This document shows positions 1 through 9,660 of a DNA stretch of 46,270 nucleotides, piece by piece. A program made the translations under genes and the position numbers. Source of the DNA: Vavraia culicis subsp. floridensis (Eukaryota; Microsporidia; Pleistophoridae). Under the pieces are notes generated by a model that was given only the letters and a program-made list of their open reading frames with translations, was not told the origin of the DNA and searched no databases. The stretch covers positions 1 to 46,270 of the forward strand of contig NW_007360649.1 in assembly GCF_000192795.1 (NCBI RefSeq). The letters run 5' to 3'. Within the stretch, counting starts at the first letter, position 1. Each line of letters begins with the position of its first letter.

Positions 1-1
1 C

Positions 2-1366
2 TTAGAGAAAGTGAGTAACATGAAACTGGAAAGTCTGATGTTTATTGGATGTACTTTTCTCACTTCCAAGGATACTGTGCAAACTGTGCAACAATGTAAA
101 CAAATTGAGGTAGCTTTTGGAGAATCATATGAGAATATCTGTTTCAATAGGTGCGGGTGGTTTCGTCCTATTCTATCGCCTCTGGCACATAAACAAATGA
201 TAATAATCAAAGTCAATCTAAATAAGTGCGTAAAACTACGCAATCTGACGGTAAACATGGGTGAATATGCGAGTGTTATACTCAGTAAACAAATAGTAGG
301 TGGTCTACGGTATTTAACACTAGGTAAGATGAACTGCGATTGGCTGCTCCCATCTTTTTGGTGTTATGATGCTAGACTAGAGTATTTATCAATTGACATT
401 TTTAATCTAAAGCTCGCTGTCAATTTTCTAAAGGAAATTAACCGAAACGAACTTAAGCATCTAGTATTAATTTGTATTTTGGATGGATGTCTTCTGGAAA
501 CTTGTGATGCTTCTAATTTATTTAACCTAGACTTTGCCGCCCTTAAAGTTTTAGAAATTAATGCTGGCGGTTTATATAATAAGCTAAGTAGTGGGTCAAC
601 CAGTGAAATACAAATGCGAAAGTTGGAAACACTAAAAATCTGGTGCCCGTACTTAGATGAAGTGTTCATGCAAATGATAACTGAGCTGGAAATGTTGAAA
701 CATCTTGAAATTTGTATGTATGATGATGAGGATGTCAAGTGTAAATCTTTATGTAGACAACTAAGCAATTTGAAAGGTCCAATAGAAAAACTCCTTGTTA
801 GTTCTGAGTTGACCATTTATGAACTGGTGAGGTCGATAGAACCTTTAAAAACGCTAAAAGAATTTCGCATAGATGGTAGATCCATTCGGCCAACATTTGA
901 TAGCCTCGCCAATCAAAGTTATGATAAATGCCAACCTGCAAAAGTTGACGCAAATGAACAGAATTTGATGGAGAGTAAGAATGTGGTGCATCTTAAACTT
1001 CACACTCTTCATGTTAGCGTAGATTCAACTTATGAAGAACTAATCGAACTTATGTTGTGTCAAGATTTTGAAGCTTTCGCTGACATTATAAAACTGGTGA
1101 TTGACTTAGTACCAACACGTCCAGGAGTAATTCAGGTATCGTTTGAAAGCATGCAAACGCAATTCAATAGATTGATTGAAAGTGTTTTGGAGACTTTCGA
1201 ACAACTTGATGTACTTGTGTTCTGTTATAAGAGTTCTGACATATCTGAAGAAGAGGCGCATATTCTCCGTGAGTTTTTTTCGTCGAGATGTAAATCTCTT
1301 AAAGAACGATGCGAGTGGTCAGATAAGTGCAATGAAGAACAAACCATTTTCGAGCTTTATAAGTAA
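2..1366 (+). CDS. LRR-like protein, 3' part (gene runs off the left edge)
   Basis: The frame is open from base 2 to the TAA at 1364-1366, so the gene starts outside the window; the first in-window ATG (base 20) need not be the start. The visible ~454 residues contain irregular leucine-rich segments such as LKVLEI, LKHLEI and LKEFRI spaced by about 25-30 residues, as in degenerate LRR proteins. The C-terminus ends in a short Cys/Trp segment (CEWSDKC), echoed by CDWGEKYADC at the end of the large protein at 42693-45596. I therefore read the two as members of one lineage-specific LRR family, which is inference from style and tail and not from an alignment. No transmembrane segment is visible in this part. 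Codon use is more AT-rich than in the housekeeping genes. Function unknown; large LRR families in microsporidia are often suspected of host contact. Confidence 0.65.
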   Translation, partial: LEKVSNMKLESLMFIGCTFLTSKDTVQTVQQCKQIEVAFGESYENICFNRCGWFRPILSPLAHKQMIIIKVNLNKCVKLRNLTVNMGEYASVILSKQIVGGLRYLTLGKMNCDWLLPSFWCYDARLEYLSIDIFNLKLAVNFLKEINRNELKHLVLICILDGCLLETCDASNLFNLDFAALKVLEINAGGLYNKLSSGSTSEIQMRKLETLKIWCPYLDEVFMQMITELEMLKHLEICMYDDEDVKCKSLCRQLSNLKGPIEKLLVSSELTIYELVRSIEPLKTLKEFRIDGRSIRPTFDSLANQSYDKCQPAKVDANEQNLMESKNVVHLKLHTLHVSVDSTYEELIELMLCQDFEAFADIIKLVIDLVPTRPGVIQVSFESMQTQFNRLIESVLETFEQLDVLVFCYKSSDISEEEAHILREFFSSRCKSLKERCEWSDKCNEEQTIFELYK

Positions 1367-1901
1367 AAGTTAAGTTATTTTTCGATATTCTGGTGCTGAT
1401 TGTTTATTTTTATGATTGTAATGATCTCAGGTCTCATTGTTCATAGTATTCAAGCAATCTATAACATATTGATGACATGTGCCAACAGCAGAATGAATGA
1501 TGTTATCGATCTAAACACAATGTATTGTGTCTCCTGCATATGATCAACGCCATTGCAACAGAAAATTTGTTGATATGAACAATTAAGATCTTTGTTGATC
1601 CGTAAAGTGATTTAAAACCGCTTGCGTTGAGATAACTGCTCTGTCATGTTAACAGTAATGAAGTATTCACCAAAAGTAAGAGTTGGTATAATGTTGTGAT
1701 CTATTCGAACATACTACGAATGACATGTCATTCAAAAAAGCGATTTGTGTTGTGAGATAGTCTAGCTGTCATGCATCGGTAGAAGTGTGACAAGCAATTT
1801 TAGATATGTTAATTTTATCAATTCACCTTTATTGTTTTAGAAAGTTGTTGTTGTTAATCGGGCAACTGATGTTCTACATTAATAAATGCATGTTAGCACA
1901 T
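1367..1901. other. AT-rich intergenic stretch
   Basis: Lies between the LRR-type gene and a small minus-strand ORF. I see no long open frame, tRNA or terminal repeat here. If the Helitron relic downstream has a recognisable 5' end it could lie in this stretch, but I could not identify one. Confidence 0.5.
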
Positions 1902-2216
1902 TCATGTTTGTCTATTGCCTGACAGATACTGACAGGAGAAATTGGTCGTTCTGTGAAAAGTATGAGAGAGAAACAATATGGCATCTCTTCTGGGAATAAT
2001 AACAATAGGTTGAGCATCGAATACGCTTTCTTGACTGGATGTTAAATTGCCACGGATCACATTTATCTGCAAATCTGAGAATAAAAATTCCTCAGAGTGC
2101 TCTTGAGAAATGGTGTCGCGTAAGTTACGGCTTACATTAGGATCAGCATTGTGATTGCAGTACATCTTTAGTTTACAATGAAGGTGTTGAGCGAGATAGC
2201 ACACTATTTCAGTCAT
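1902..2216 (-). CDS. Possible small hypothetical protein (104 aa)
   Basis: The frame starts at a true ATG at 2216 preceded by GCCCTTAATTC, the same kind of CCC start context that precedes the Rab and PTPA genes, and ends at TGA (1904-1902). The product is hydrophilic with no recognised domain or signal peptide. It lies just upstream of the Helitron relic and on the opposite strand. It could be a genuine small gene or a leftover of transposon sequence. The segment around PIVIIPRRDA is faintly like the region before the last helicase motif of Helitron helicases, but this is too weak to call. Confidence 0.3.
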   Translation of the reverse strand: MTEIVCYLAQHLHCKLKMYCNHNADPNVSRNLRDTISQEHSEEFLFSDLQINVIRGNLTSSQESVFDAQPIVIIPRRDAILFLSHTFHRTTNFSCQYLSGNRQT

Positions 2217-2292
2217 GAATTAAGGGCTAATAACCATGATTGTCTCAGCAGATCAGAAAAGTGTGTTTGTTTGGATTTTGTAGTTTGTTCAG

Positions 2293-3368
2293 ATGAGCCA
2301 AATACTTAGTCAAAAAGCATTAAATCTTAGGGACTGCATCACCTTCATAGGTGAGTGTGGTGACAAGTCTCATCACGATGATGAGTCATCAGATGATCGT
2401 CCTGCCGGTGGCGATAAATCTGATGAAAGTACTGATAGTAACGGCTATCACGTACAAAGTGAAACAGCCGAGCACTATGCTGGTGAGCTCAACCAGATCT
2501 GTGCAAATTGTACGACAATGCACTTTAAAGACGAGGCACACCGTAGACGCATGTACAAGAGCTGCTGTCACTTCGGCAAGCTGGCCTACACACCACGAGA
2601 TAGCTATCCAGAGGTATCTCAGATCGCTGTTCACCTATACAGCAAGCAGCGATCATAAAAACTTCAAGGCCAACATACGATCGTACAACAGTGCCCTGTT
2701 GTTTGCATCAGTGGGTGCACATGTGGAGCAATTCACACGAGGGGTGTACTTCTTCAAGGTGCATGGTCAGGTCTACCACAACACATACAACATAAACCCG
2801 CTTGAGAACACTAACAGGAGGTACTCGCAGTTGTATGTGATTGATACAAACGATGCCATAGATCTGAGATCGAGAAACTCTGCAAATGAGAAGTGTAATA
2901 GAGCAATACTACACAATATTGACAGGACAATAAGAGAAGTCAACCCGTATGCAGAATCTTGCTGAGGTTGAGAGAAGTGCAGTGCGTGAAAGAAACATGT
3001 TGATGGTAAATGTGGAGTCAAACAAGAACATTCATCGTGACATGAACAGGTACAATATTCCTACAACGGGCGAGATCGCGATGATATATAGCGAAACACA
3101 GCGAGCATTCATACTCAAGAGAAGACAGTTTCCGGTTCTTCTTTCGTTTGCGATGACAATCCACAAGTCACAGAGTCAGTCATTTGACAAAGTAGGTGTT
3201 TATCTGCACAGCCCAGTCTTTGTGCATAGTCAGTTGTACGTAGCTTTGTCGAGAGTGCGCTATGCAAACGGTCTAAGGGTGTATGTTGCTAACAATGGAG
3301 ACCAAGGAAAGCATGAGAATGGTAAAGTATACATAAGAAATGTTGTATACAATGAGCCATTAGAATGA
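2293..3368 (+). pseudogene. Helitron Rep-helicase pseudogene, frameshifted and internally deleted
   Basis: Three overlapping frames carry consecutive pieces of the protein: 2293-2658, about 2640-2965, and 2949-3368. Frame changes near 2640 (after HLY) and near 2950 (within NPYAES) are each explained by a one-base indel. A larger joint lies near 3095-3110, where the N-terminal domain (RYNIPTTGEIAMIY) passes straight into the helicase end (RRQFPVLLSFAMTI). Autonomous Helitron proteins usually exceed 1,000 residues, while about 340 remain here. The protein cannot be active. The family assignment comes from the residue patterns listed and not from a search. Confidence 0.8.
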
Positions 3369-3504
3369 AAGTGATTTATTGATTTTGTAACCACAGAACA
3401 GTTGGTAGAAAGGAATGACCTGATGTTTTAGTCACATTCAAAAGCGCTATTTTGATCTACTATCCATTCATGCACCCGTTTTTAAAACGGGATAGCGCAG
3501 CTAG
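2293..3504 (+). mobile_element. Decayed, internally deleted Helitron (rolling-circle transposon)
   Basis: Fragments of one Helitron Rep-helicase lie in order on the plus strand. The first is a zinc-finger-like start (CANCTTMHF, then a CC pair and GKLAY) followed by the Helitron-like N-terminal domain (FASVGAHVE, HGQVYHNTYN, QLYVIDTNDA, NPYAE). It is then joined directly to the C-terminal end of a PIF1-type helicase (SFAMTIHKSQSQSF, QLYVALSRV). The Rep nuclease region and the early helicase motifs are missing. The 3' end is convincing: a CCCGTTTT/AAAACGGG hairpin at 3475-3491, nine bases, then CTAG at 3501-3504 followed by T, the classical Helitron terminus. The 5' TC end is not identified, so the left boundary is the start of recognisable coding sequence. 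Confidence 0.8.
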
Positions 3505-3505
3505 T
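3475..3505 (+). repeat. Helitron 3' terminal hairpin and CTAG end
   Basis: Eight-base arms CCCGTTTT (3475-3482) and AAAACGGG (3484-3491) flank one base. They are followed by ATAGCGCAG and CTAG|T, where CTAG (3501-3504) is the element end and T3505 the expected host base. Confidence 0.75.
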
Positions 3506-3546
3506 AATATGATAATTTTAATAATTATTGAATCACAGTTCGTTTC

Positions 3547-4155
3547 TCAGCAACACTTTTTCCACAATTTGCTTTTCTTCTTCGTCTTCACCTCAAATTT
3601 AACATCGTTTATTGGTGTTCCCAGCACATTTTCATTCCTGGAAAGCTCCTCTGCCATCCTAGAAAACAGTAATTCTATATTCAGTCCGTTCTTAGCACTC
3701 GTCACAAAAAATTCTACGTTCATATTCCTTGCTTTCTCCTCAAACACATCGAGCACAAAATCTTTTTTGTGCTCTGCTTCGTCATATTTATTTCCCACAA
3801 GAAAGATTGGCACGCTCCTGTCCGTTTCAGTGTATATCCCCTCGAACCATCTATCGATACAGTCAAATGATTTGAGGTCCAGCAGATCGAAAACAAGTAT
3901 TATTCCGTCAGCACTGCGATAATAACTTTTGGTGATAGAATGAAACCTTTCTTGTCCCGCCGTGTCCCAAATGTCTAGTTTCACCTCGGTGTCATCGACT
4001 TTAACAATTTTCTTGAGTAGATCAATGCCAATCGTAGAGAATAGGGATGTATCGAATTCATCGTTGACAAACCGCCGAGCTATGCTCGTTTTTCCGACGT
4101 AGCTCTCCCCGAGTATTATTATCTTGTACGTCGTTAAGTCTCTTTTGCTGTGCAT
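3547..4155 (-). CDS. Rab-family small GTPase
   Basis: A 202-residue Ras-superfamily GTPase of the Rab type, acting in vesicle traffic by cycling between GTP- and GDP-bound forms on membranes. All G motifs are present: P-loop GESYVGKTS near residues 17-25, STIGID in switch I, WDTAGQERF in switch II, NKYD for guanine recognition and TSAK near residue 155. The tail is basic and ends in CC, a double-geranylgeranylation site. The start is the ATG at 4155, because the longer frame opens only with TTG (4191) and a CCC motif lies at 4160-4162, four bases upstream. Which Rab it is cannot be decided by eye; a Ypt1/Sec4/Rab8-like secretory Rab is plausible. It is convergent with the Helitron relic, whose end lies about 40 bases past its stop. 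Confidence 0.92.
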   Translation of the reverse strand: MHSKRDLTTYKIIILGESYVGKTSIARRFVNDEFDTSLFSTIGIDLLKKIVKVDDTEVKLDIWDTAGQERFHSITKSYYRSADGIILVFDLLDLKSFDCIDRWFEGIYTETDRSVPIFLVGNKYDEAEHKKDFVLDVFEEKARNMNVEFFVTSAKNGLNIELLFSRMAEELSRNENVLGTPINDVKFEVKTKKKSKLWKKCC

Positions 4156-5192
4156 CAAAGGGCTACGTTTTTTGCTAAATATGAGCCGCAAAGTGTGCGT
4201 TTAATTTACGAGTTCTGCGGTAAAAAACTGTGACTGACGGTAAATTGAGGTTAAAATTCTGTTTAATGTGATTAGGCAGTTTGTCAAAGATAAATCCTAC
4301 TATAACATCAGATCCGGAAGAATAAAGAGAAATAAAAATGCATGTTGATTAAGAAGGATAAATGAAATAGCACACAACTTAGTTGTGTACCTTGAGATAC
4401 CGTTAGTAATATTAATACTGGCACAGCATAGTGCTATTTATTGATTGGTTGATAAATATTCATACATACTATGGGCTGGAAATGGTGTATTTATACACAA
4501 TTTACCACGATGATGAATTAATAAAATGTTTTATTAATTAATCACTTTGACAGTTATTCAGATATGTGCAGTTTACAGCAAATATTTTAGCTTTTGAATG
4601 AAACTGAGCTGTGTTTCATGTCTGGAGAACGCTCAGTTCGAACACATATTCAAAATCCAGCGTTTTCAAATTGCAGTAACAAATGAATAAGATCAAACTA
4701 CAGGGGATACGTGTTAACGGACCGAACAAATTTCTGTGTCATGTGTGAAGGTTATTTATTACACCTAGTTATCCTAAATTGCCTAACCACTAAAAATTGC
4801 TACACACGTATAAAGTGTGTTTAACTAATTTTCTACGCCATATTCCTTCCATATTTTAACCATGTTTCAGTTCTTACGTGTCTCTACTCGCTAGGTATTT
4901 TTACTTTTCTCAAAACCGTATACAACAAATTTTCATAAGGTTTAACTTACCAACTGAGTCATCTTTAATTTCATAATTATGGCATTTGGTATGAAACACC
5001 GCTCGTTGCGGTTTATCATAATGCCATCAAAATACCAGCAGCCTCTTCATGCTCCCAATTATCATCTCGTACCTCTGCTCATAACTGATATTTAGGCTGG
5101 TTCTGACATGATTTGCTCAGTCTTGTACGATGTGTTCATCTCCCTTCTTTTGTTTACCATCGCCTTTCCATTTAATATTTTATCAGTAGCGA
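4156..5192. other. Intergenic region between the Rab and ankyrin genes
   Basis: About 1 kb of AT-rich sequence between divergent genes. It must hold both promoters; the CCC motif of the Rab gene is at 4160-4162 and that of the ankyrin gene at 5193-5195. I see no ORF, RNA gene or repeat I can support. Confidence 0.5.
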
Positions 5193-5196
5193 CCCT
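5193..5196 (+). promoter_or_regulatory. CCC start-site motif of the ankyrin gene
   Basis: GACCCT directly abuts the ATG at 5197, matching the CCC motif seen before most genes here. Confidence 0.5.
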
Positions 5197-6597
5197 ATGA
5201 GAAGATTTCCACAGACACTCGCGAGTATCAACGCCACACGAAGAATTTCGTTCCAGAAGTTCTTACAAACAGATGCATCGTTCAAAACACAACGCACAAT
5301 CATTATACAGCTCCATTCTCTGCACAACTTTCTCGTAAAGAATGGTATTCTTGCAAAACAAAAACCTCGTCCACTCAGCACATCCATTCCGCCGTTTGAG
5401 CAGGCGTACCAGCTGCATCTACAGAAATTGGCACTGTTTGACCGAAGTAAAAAGATTTACAATCTGGTGTACCACTCCTCACTGCACAATCAGATGACCA
5501 AGATCCTTTTGCTTGCGCTGTTTTCGAACAATGATGCGGTGATTCAGAAGGTCATTGACTCAGGATACCCGCCTGACATTGTTAAGAGATGCATTCCGCT
5601 CTACCACTATTTCTGTGCCACAGGAAATAAAACGCTAATGTCGCATGTTGCGTACAAGGCATCATCTTTCTTTGGCCTGAGTGCAAGCATCATATTGTCA
5701 TTCAAGGGAAAGTTAGAGCTTGACCGCATCGACTTCGCATTTATGACACTCAAGCAGTACCTCCTTTTCAACGAGTTCCGTGGTATCAACACGATTGACA
5801 AAAAAGTGAACAAATTCCTTTCTGGATACTGCGGGTACAGCAGTGAGAGCAGCGTAAATAGCAGCAACACCGAAACGAGCTCGCATGACAGCGACGAGTC
5901 TTTTATACATTCACAGCTGCAGTTTGAGCGAATACGCAACGATATTGACCACAAGGTGCTTTTTCCACTTGATTTCCTGTGCATACGTAACGATTTTCGT
6001 GCCGTCGAGGAGTTGCTCAAGCACACTCCTGATTTTGCCACGCTTAGCAAATTCTGTTTTTTGCTCCAATCCCACGCGGGAATAACGCTTAAGCTACTGC
6101 AGTACCGCGCAGATCCGAATCAAAGCTTTCGCGGATACACGCCTTTGCATGTCGCTGCACGTATCGGCAATTTGGATGTAGCCGCGATCTTCATCGCTCT
6201 GAATGCAGATTTAGACGCCAAAGATTACTTCAACCGCACACCGATGTACTATGCTAAGCTCTACAAACACGAACGACTTGTTGATCTTTTCAACCAGTCA
6301 AAGAACAAAAGGATATTGCCGTATGTCAGCACCGATCTCAAGTTCCTAAACTTTGATATTTTTGAGGGCGAGTCGTGCCGTGAGAGATTGCGCCTTACCA
6401 AGGAGCATCTAAAGCGAGCGATGGAAAAGCAGTACCAGAAGAGAAGGTTTATGATCGTATCGCTGTTCAGTCTTACAGCTGCCATTAAGACCGTACAAAC
6501 GAATATTAAGATGTTGGAAGAGTGGAAGAGCGAGAGAGTGTGTTATACAGCGCTGAATAGCTATGAAAAGTTTAAGTCTATCATAATAAAGCGATGA
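5197..6597 (+). CDS. Ankyrin-repeat protein (466 aa)
   Basis: At least one and a half good ankyrin repeats lie near residues 305-370: GYTPLHVAARIGNLDVAAIF, then NADLDAKDYFNRTPMYYA. A weaker repeat sits just before (LLQYRADPNQSF). The region around residues 210-235 is Ser/Asn-rich and probably disordered. The N-terminal 200 residues are helical with no motif I recognise. The C-terminal ~80 residues are basic, with a short hydrophobic patch (MIVSLFSLTAAI) that is not a convincing membrane span. The start at 5197 is backed by GACCCT directly before the ATG. Ankyrin repeats mediate protein binding, so no enzymatic role is implied. The true orthologue is unknown. Confidence 0.8.
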   Translation: MRRFPQTLASINATRRISFQKFLQTDASFKTQRTIIIQLHSLHNFLVKNGILAKQKPRPLSTSIPPFEQAYQLHLQKLALFDRSKKIYNLVYHSSLHNQMTKILLLALFSNNDAVIQKVIDSGYPPDIVKRCIPLYHYFCATGNKTLMSHVAYKASSFFGLSASIILSFKGKLELDRIDFAFMTLKQYLLFNEFRGINTIDKKVNKFLSGYCGYSSESSVNSSNTETSSHDSDESFIHSQLQFERIRNDIDHKVLFPLDFLCIRNDFRAVEELLKHTPDFATLSKFCFLLQSHAGITLKLLQYRADPNQSFRGYTPLHVAARIGNLDVAAIFIALNADLDAKDYFNRTPMYYAKLYKHERLVDLFNQSKNKRILPYVSTDLKFLNFDIFEGESCRERLRLTKEHLKRAMEKQYQKRRFMIVSLFSLTAAIKTVQTNIKMLEEWKSERVCYTALNSYEKFKSIIIKR

Positions 6598-7405
6598 TAC
6601 GTCTTCCTGATCGAGATGTGACCAAAAATATTTTTAAATACCGCAAACGCGCCGTGTTAAAGCCCTTCTAGAGAATCACAAAAGAACACATTTTTTGGCT
6701 CATTCAATTATTTTTAATGTCTGGTCTGCATAGGAGCACTATGGCGATCCTAGGCAGCGGAAACATCTAAAACAAGGGGTACAATGGCTAACACTACCTA
6801 TTGATTCACTCGTTCATCAGTGAAAGTTTTCCGTGGCAATTACCATTAGTTATATCTTCTTTAATACATTGCTGGTCCTGTTCTATTGAGATATGCAGCC
6901 ATTTTACATGCTTTTCTTGTCTCAGTATTGCTGTAGAACACATTTTCTATGGAATTGGTGCGGTACTCGTTTCTTGAGGTCAGTCCCTAAATTCACCCGT
7001 CTATTTTAAACCAGTGTATAATGACGTGTCGATGAAGAATCAATGAATGTTGTGCAGAAAAGTTGATGTAGTGAGAACGCTGCAAATATTTTCATGTTTC
7101 ATCTATACTATGCTCTTTCCTTGATCTCTAGGCGTACCAACGCGTGTTATTAAAGTTTCTGTAAGTATTCGTTTCTCTGCCATGAAAGAACAAAAATATT
7201 TGTACCGTACTAATATTTTTATTTTGAGTATTACGCGTGTTATTACCTGTGTTCAAGGACCCTACTATGAAGTGCTTATACTCCTTGGGTGGGTAATTTC
7301 GTACTATATCATGCAAACTGCGACTCAAAACTGTGGACAACAAAGGCACGATAGATTAGATGAATTGATCCAAATGCTATTTTCACATAAATTGTGTTCA
7401 TCCAG
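6598..7405. other. Intergenic region before PTPA
   Basis: About 0.8 kb of AT-rich sequence with only short spurious frames. The only supported element is the CCC motif at 7406-7408, eleven bases before the PTPA start. Confidence 0.5.
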
Positions 7406-7419
7406 CCCTTAAATCAAAA

Positions 7420-8271
7420 ATGGGCAGCGATCCCGTAGACTCGTTTTCTGATGAGAGAAAACAATTTCGTTACTCGCCCGCATATACCGCGCTATCCATT
7501 TTTTTGGATGACATCAACGAAAGCATACGGGAACGCTCTTACAGCACCGACCCACAAAACTTTGTAATATTACTGTTGAACAGAATCAACGATAAAATAG
7601 AGAGCACGTCCCTGAACACTGGGCCACAGCGTTTTGCTAACTGTGCTGTTGCAGAGGTGTATGAATTCGTGGAGGGTATAAAATTGAATTTCGGTGGATT
7701 CACGGGATTAAATGACGACGATCGGCGCATTCTGCATCTGTACCTCGATCAAAGTTTCGGAAGCAAGCATCGTTTTGACTATGGCACCGGCCACGAACTT
7801 TTCTTTCTCAGTTTTCTGTACGTGTGCAACCAGCTCGCCATTCTTTCGATCGATGATATGGAGGGAATTTTCCAAAAATATTTCCAGGTAGTTCGCAGCC
7901 TCATTTATAAGTTTAACCTTGAGCCAGCAGGCTCACACGGTCCCTGGGTCATCGACGATTACCACTTCATGCCCTTCCTCTTCGGAAGTGCGCAGCTTAT
8001 CGACACGAAGCTGACATTCACAGACCTGTTTAAGAATGAAAACTCGCATCTCCTGTACAGCGAAGCGGTGTTGTTCTGTATTAAGCATAAGTGCAGGTTT
8101 GTCAAAACCGATTTCAGAAAGCACTCAGCAGCACTGTACTCAATCAAGGATATTGACTGGAAGAGTATCAACGAGCGTGTCATGGAAATGATTGATGAGG
8201 AGGTGATGGGAAGAGATGTGGTCACGCAACACTTCATTTATAGCAAGTACCTGAGAGCACAGAGTAAGTAA
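7420..8271 (+). CDS. PTPA: PTPA / Rrd-type activator of protein phosphatase 2A
   Basis: A 283-residue member of the phosphotyrosyl phosphatase activator family, which acts as a chaperone and peptidyl-prolyl isomerase that activates the PP2A catalytic subunit and helps load metal. Diagnostic blocks are FDYGTGHELFFLSFLY near residue 107 and LEPAGSHGPWVIDDYHFMPFLFGSAQL near residues 166-192, the conserved signature of the family. The first half (FLDDINESI, AVAEVYEFVEGI) also fits. It is a little shorter than yeast or human members (roughly 320-390), typical of microsporidian reduction. A CCC motif at 7406-7408 supports the start. The HEAT-repeat protein at 13376 resembles the PP2A scaffold, so two parts of one pathway may lie in this window. 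Confidence 0.93.
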   Translation: MGSDPVDSFSDERKQFRYSPAYTALSIFLDDINESIRERSYSTDPQNFVILLLNRINDKIESTSLNTGPQRFANCAVAEVYEFVEGIKLNFGGFTGLNDDDRRILHLYLDQSFGSKHRFDYGTGHELFFLSFLYVCNQLAILSIDDMEGIFQKYFQVVRSLIYKFNLEPAGSHGPWVIDDYHFMPFLFGSAQLIDTKLTFTDLFKNENSHLLYSEAVLFCIKHKCRFVKTDFRKHSAALYSIKDIDWKSINERVMEMIDEEVMGRDVVTQHFIYSKYLRAQSK

Positions 8272-8982
8272 ATTAAACATCTACGCTGCCAATGATGCCC
8301 GTCTCTGCTATGTATGCGTTATGTCAACCCTGCACCTTTTGGTGTGCGTCCATGGTTTGATTAAACTGCGCTTTTACCCCTATTCCGTAGTTCAAGGTTG
8401 TACTCCGTTTTAAGCGCTAGCCAACTTCTGAATGTCCGTTATGGAGCGCTACTCATCAGCAAAAGATACGCCCAGTTGGTAAGGCAAACAAAAATGCTTA
8501 AACAGTTCATGCACCGTACCACATTTCATTCTTTCCTAAACACGTGTTCTATCCATAAATATTACCATGCTTAGTTATGCTGCCGGTCATCGTTTTATTC
8601 TCTAATCATTATTTTCACTATTCTCAGTTTAGACTGTATTCAATTAATTTTCACATAATAAATTTTAGCGTGCAGCTTCTAAACCAAATGCTCTTCACTC
8701 TCAAAATATAGTTCTGAACTGAACAAAATTAGCAAATAGTACCGTTTTACGTACGTAATAATACAAAATTGTGCTGGAAAGAGCCTGCATTGTACTTAAT
8801 TACGGGTACGTACCCTTTCATCAATAAGCTCTCACCAAACCCGTAAGTATGTTACGCACCATACCGCACCTATCCCGATTTGTAACACTATTTTAGCTAC
8901 CTTTCCAGTATTACATGTACATTCTACTTCACAGCAGTGATAGTGCCACGATTTTCATGTTGATAAATCTTCTTCGTACGAA
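8272..8982. other. Intergenic region after PTPA
   Basis: AT-rich. Only short frames are present. One segment (8843-8896) begins GTAAGT and ends TTTTAG like an intron, but no exons can be attached to it. A 63-residue frame with a hydrophobic stretch (8915-9106) overlaps the next entry in another frame, and neither can be confirmed. Confidence 0.4.
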
Positions 8983-9243
8983 ATGTGCACCCGTTCAGAA
9001 AAAATTGCGTGGAAACGATTGTTTAAGATTTATGGTTCTGCTGATGGTAGATGCTGCTTTTGTGGTGACAATCATTTTAATAAACGTATTAAGGAAATTA
9101 TATTAGGTGATACACACGTTATGATTGAAAATTGCTGTCTCTTCGTGTCTGATCGGAGAAATGATTTGTTCAATAAAAATGTGTTTAACGTCTCCTTTCC
9201 CATGATAACTCATCCCATTTTCAGGTGGAATATTTTCATCTGA
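8983..9243 (+). CDS. Doubtful small ORF, possibly a degraded zinc-binding (HNH-like) fragment
   Basis: The 86-residue frame carries CCFCG about 30 residues in, followed by a His (GDTHVMIEN) and an N-rich segment (RRNDLFNKN). The order WK..F..G..C..C, then H, then IEN and N-K-N is loosely like HNH-type endonuclease domains, but the second Cys pair is absent. There is no CCC motif at the start, and the frame is open upstream back to a TAG near 8940. It is best treated as a relic or chance frame. Confidence 0.2.
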   Translation: MCTRSEKIAWKRLFKIYGSADGRCCFCGDNHFNKRIKEIILGDTHVMIENCCLFVSDRRNDLFNKNVFNVSFPMITHPIFRWNIFI

Positions 9244-9660
9244 ACCCAACGAAAATAAAATTTATTCATAAATTAGGTTTGGTGGAAGAATCGCTGCTTG
9301 GTAATGCCTGCAATTAATACATTTTTAGGAAACGTCCTCAACAAATCATTGCTGTTACTCAAGGGAACATTTCATTCAGTGTTTACACAGAGAAATGACA
9401 CTTTTAACAATTAAGCGAGACAGAACCGGTTCAAAACACGGTGGCACGATCACTAGAGTTGGCACAAACGACAACAAACATGAACGCTACCACAGCAACA
9501 TATGCAGGTCAAGACGCGTCGATCTCCAACACTTGATAAATACGCGGTAGGGACCGAAACACATAATGACAGGAAAGAAACGCATCATGTAATACACGGG
9601 CACATGCCAATCACGTGGCATACGAGAAAACACTAAGTTAAAGCACTTTTATTGCCTTAC
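9244..9660. other. Intergenic region, 3' flank of the RRM gene
   Basis: Lies downstream of the minus-strand RRM gene. I see nothing in it beyond short frames. Part of it (about 9440-9600) is less AT-rich than other gaps. Confidence 0.5.

Noticed and set aside
4156..4191. N-terminal extension of the Rab protein
   Set aside because: The extended frame starts with TTG, while the ATG at 4155 has a CCC motif four bases upstream and gives the usual Rab length.
4690..4720. ACAGGGGATA on the plus strand, identical to the RRM-gene start motif reversed
   Set aside because: No ATG-initiated frame of useful length follows it on the minus strand.
8843..8896. GTAAGT...TTTTAG segment resembling an intron
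   Set aside because: No branch site of the TACTAAC type and no coding exon on either side, so likely chance.
8983..9243. HNH endonuclease
   Set aside because: Only one Cys pair and a single plausible His, with no start context. Kept only as a low-confidence fragment.
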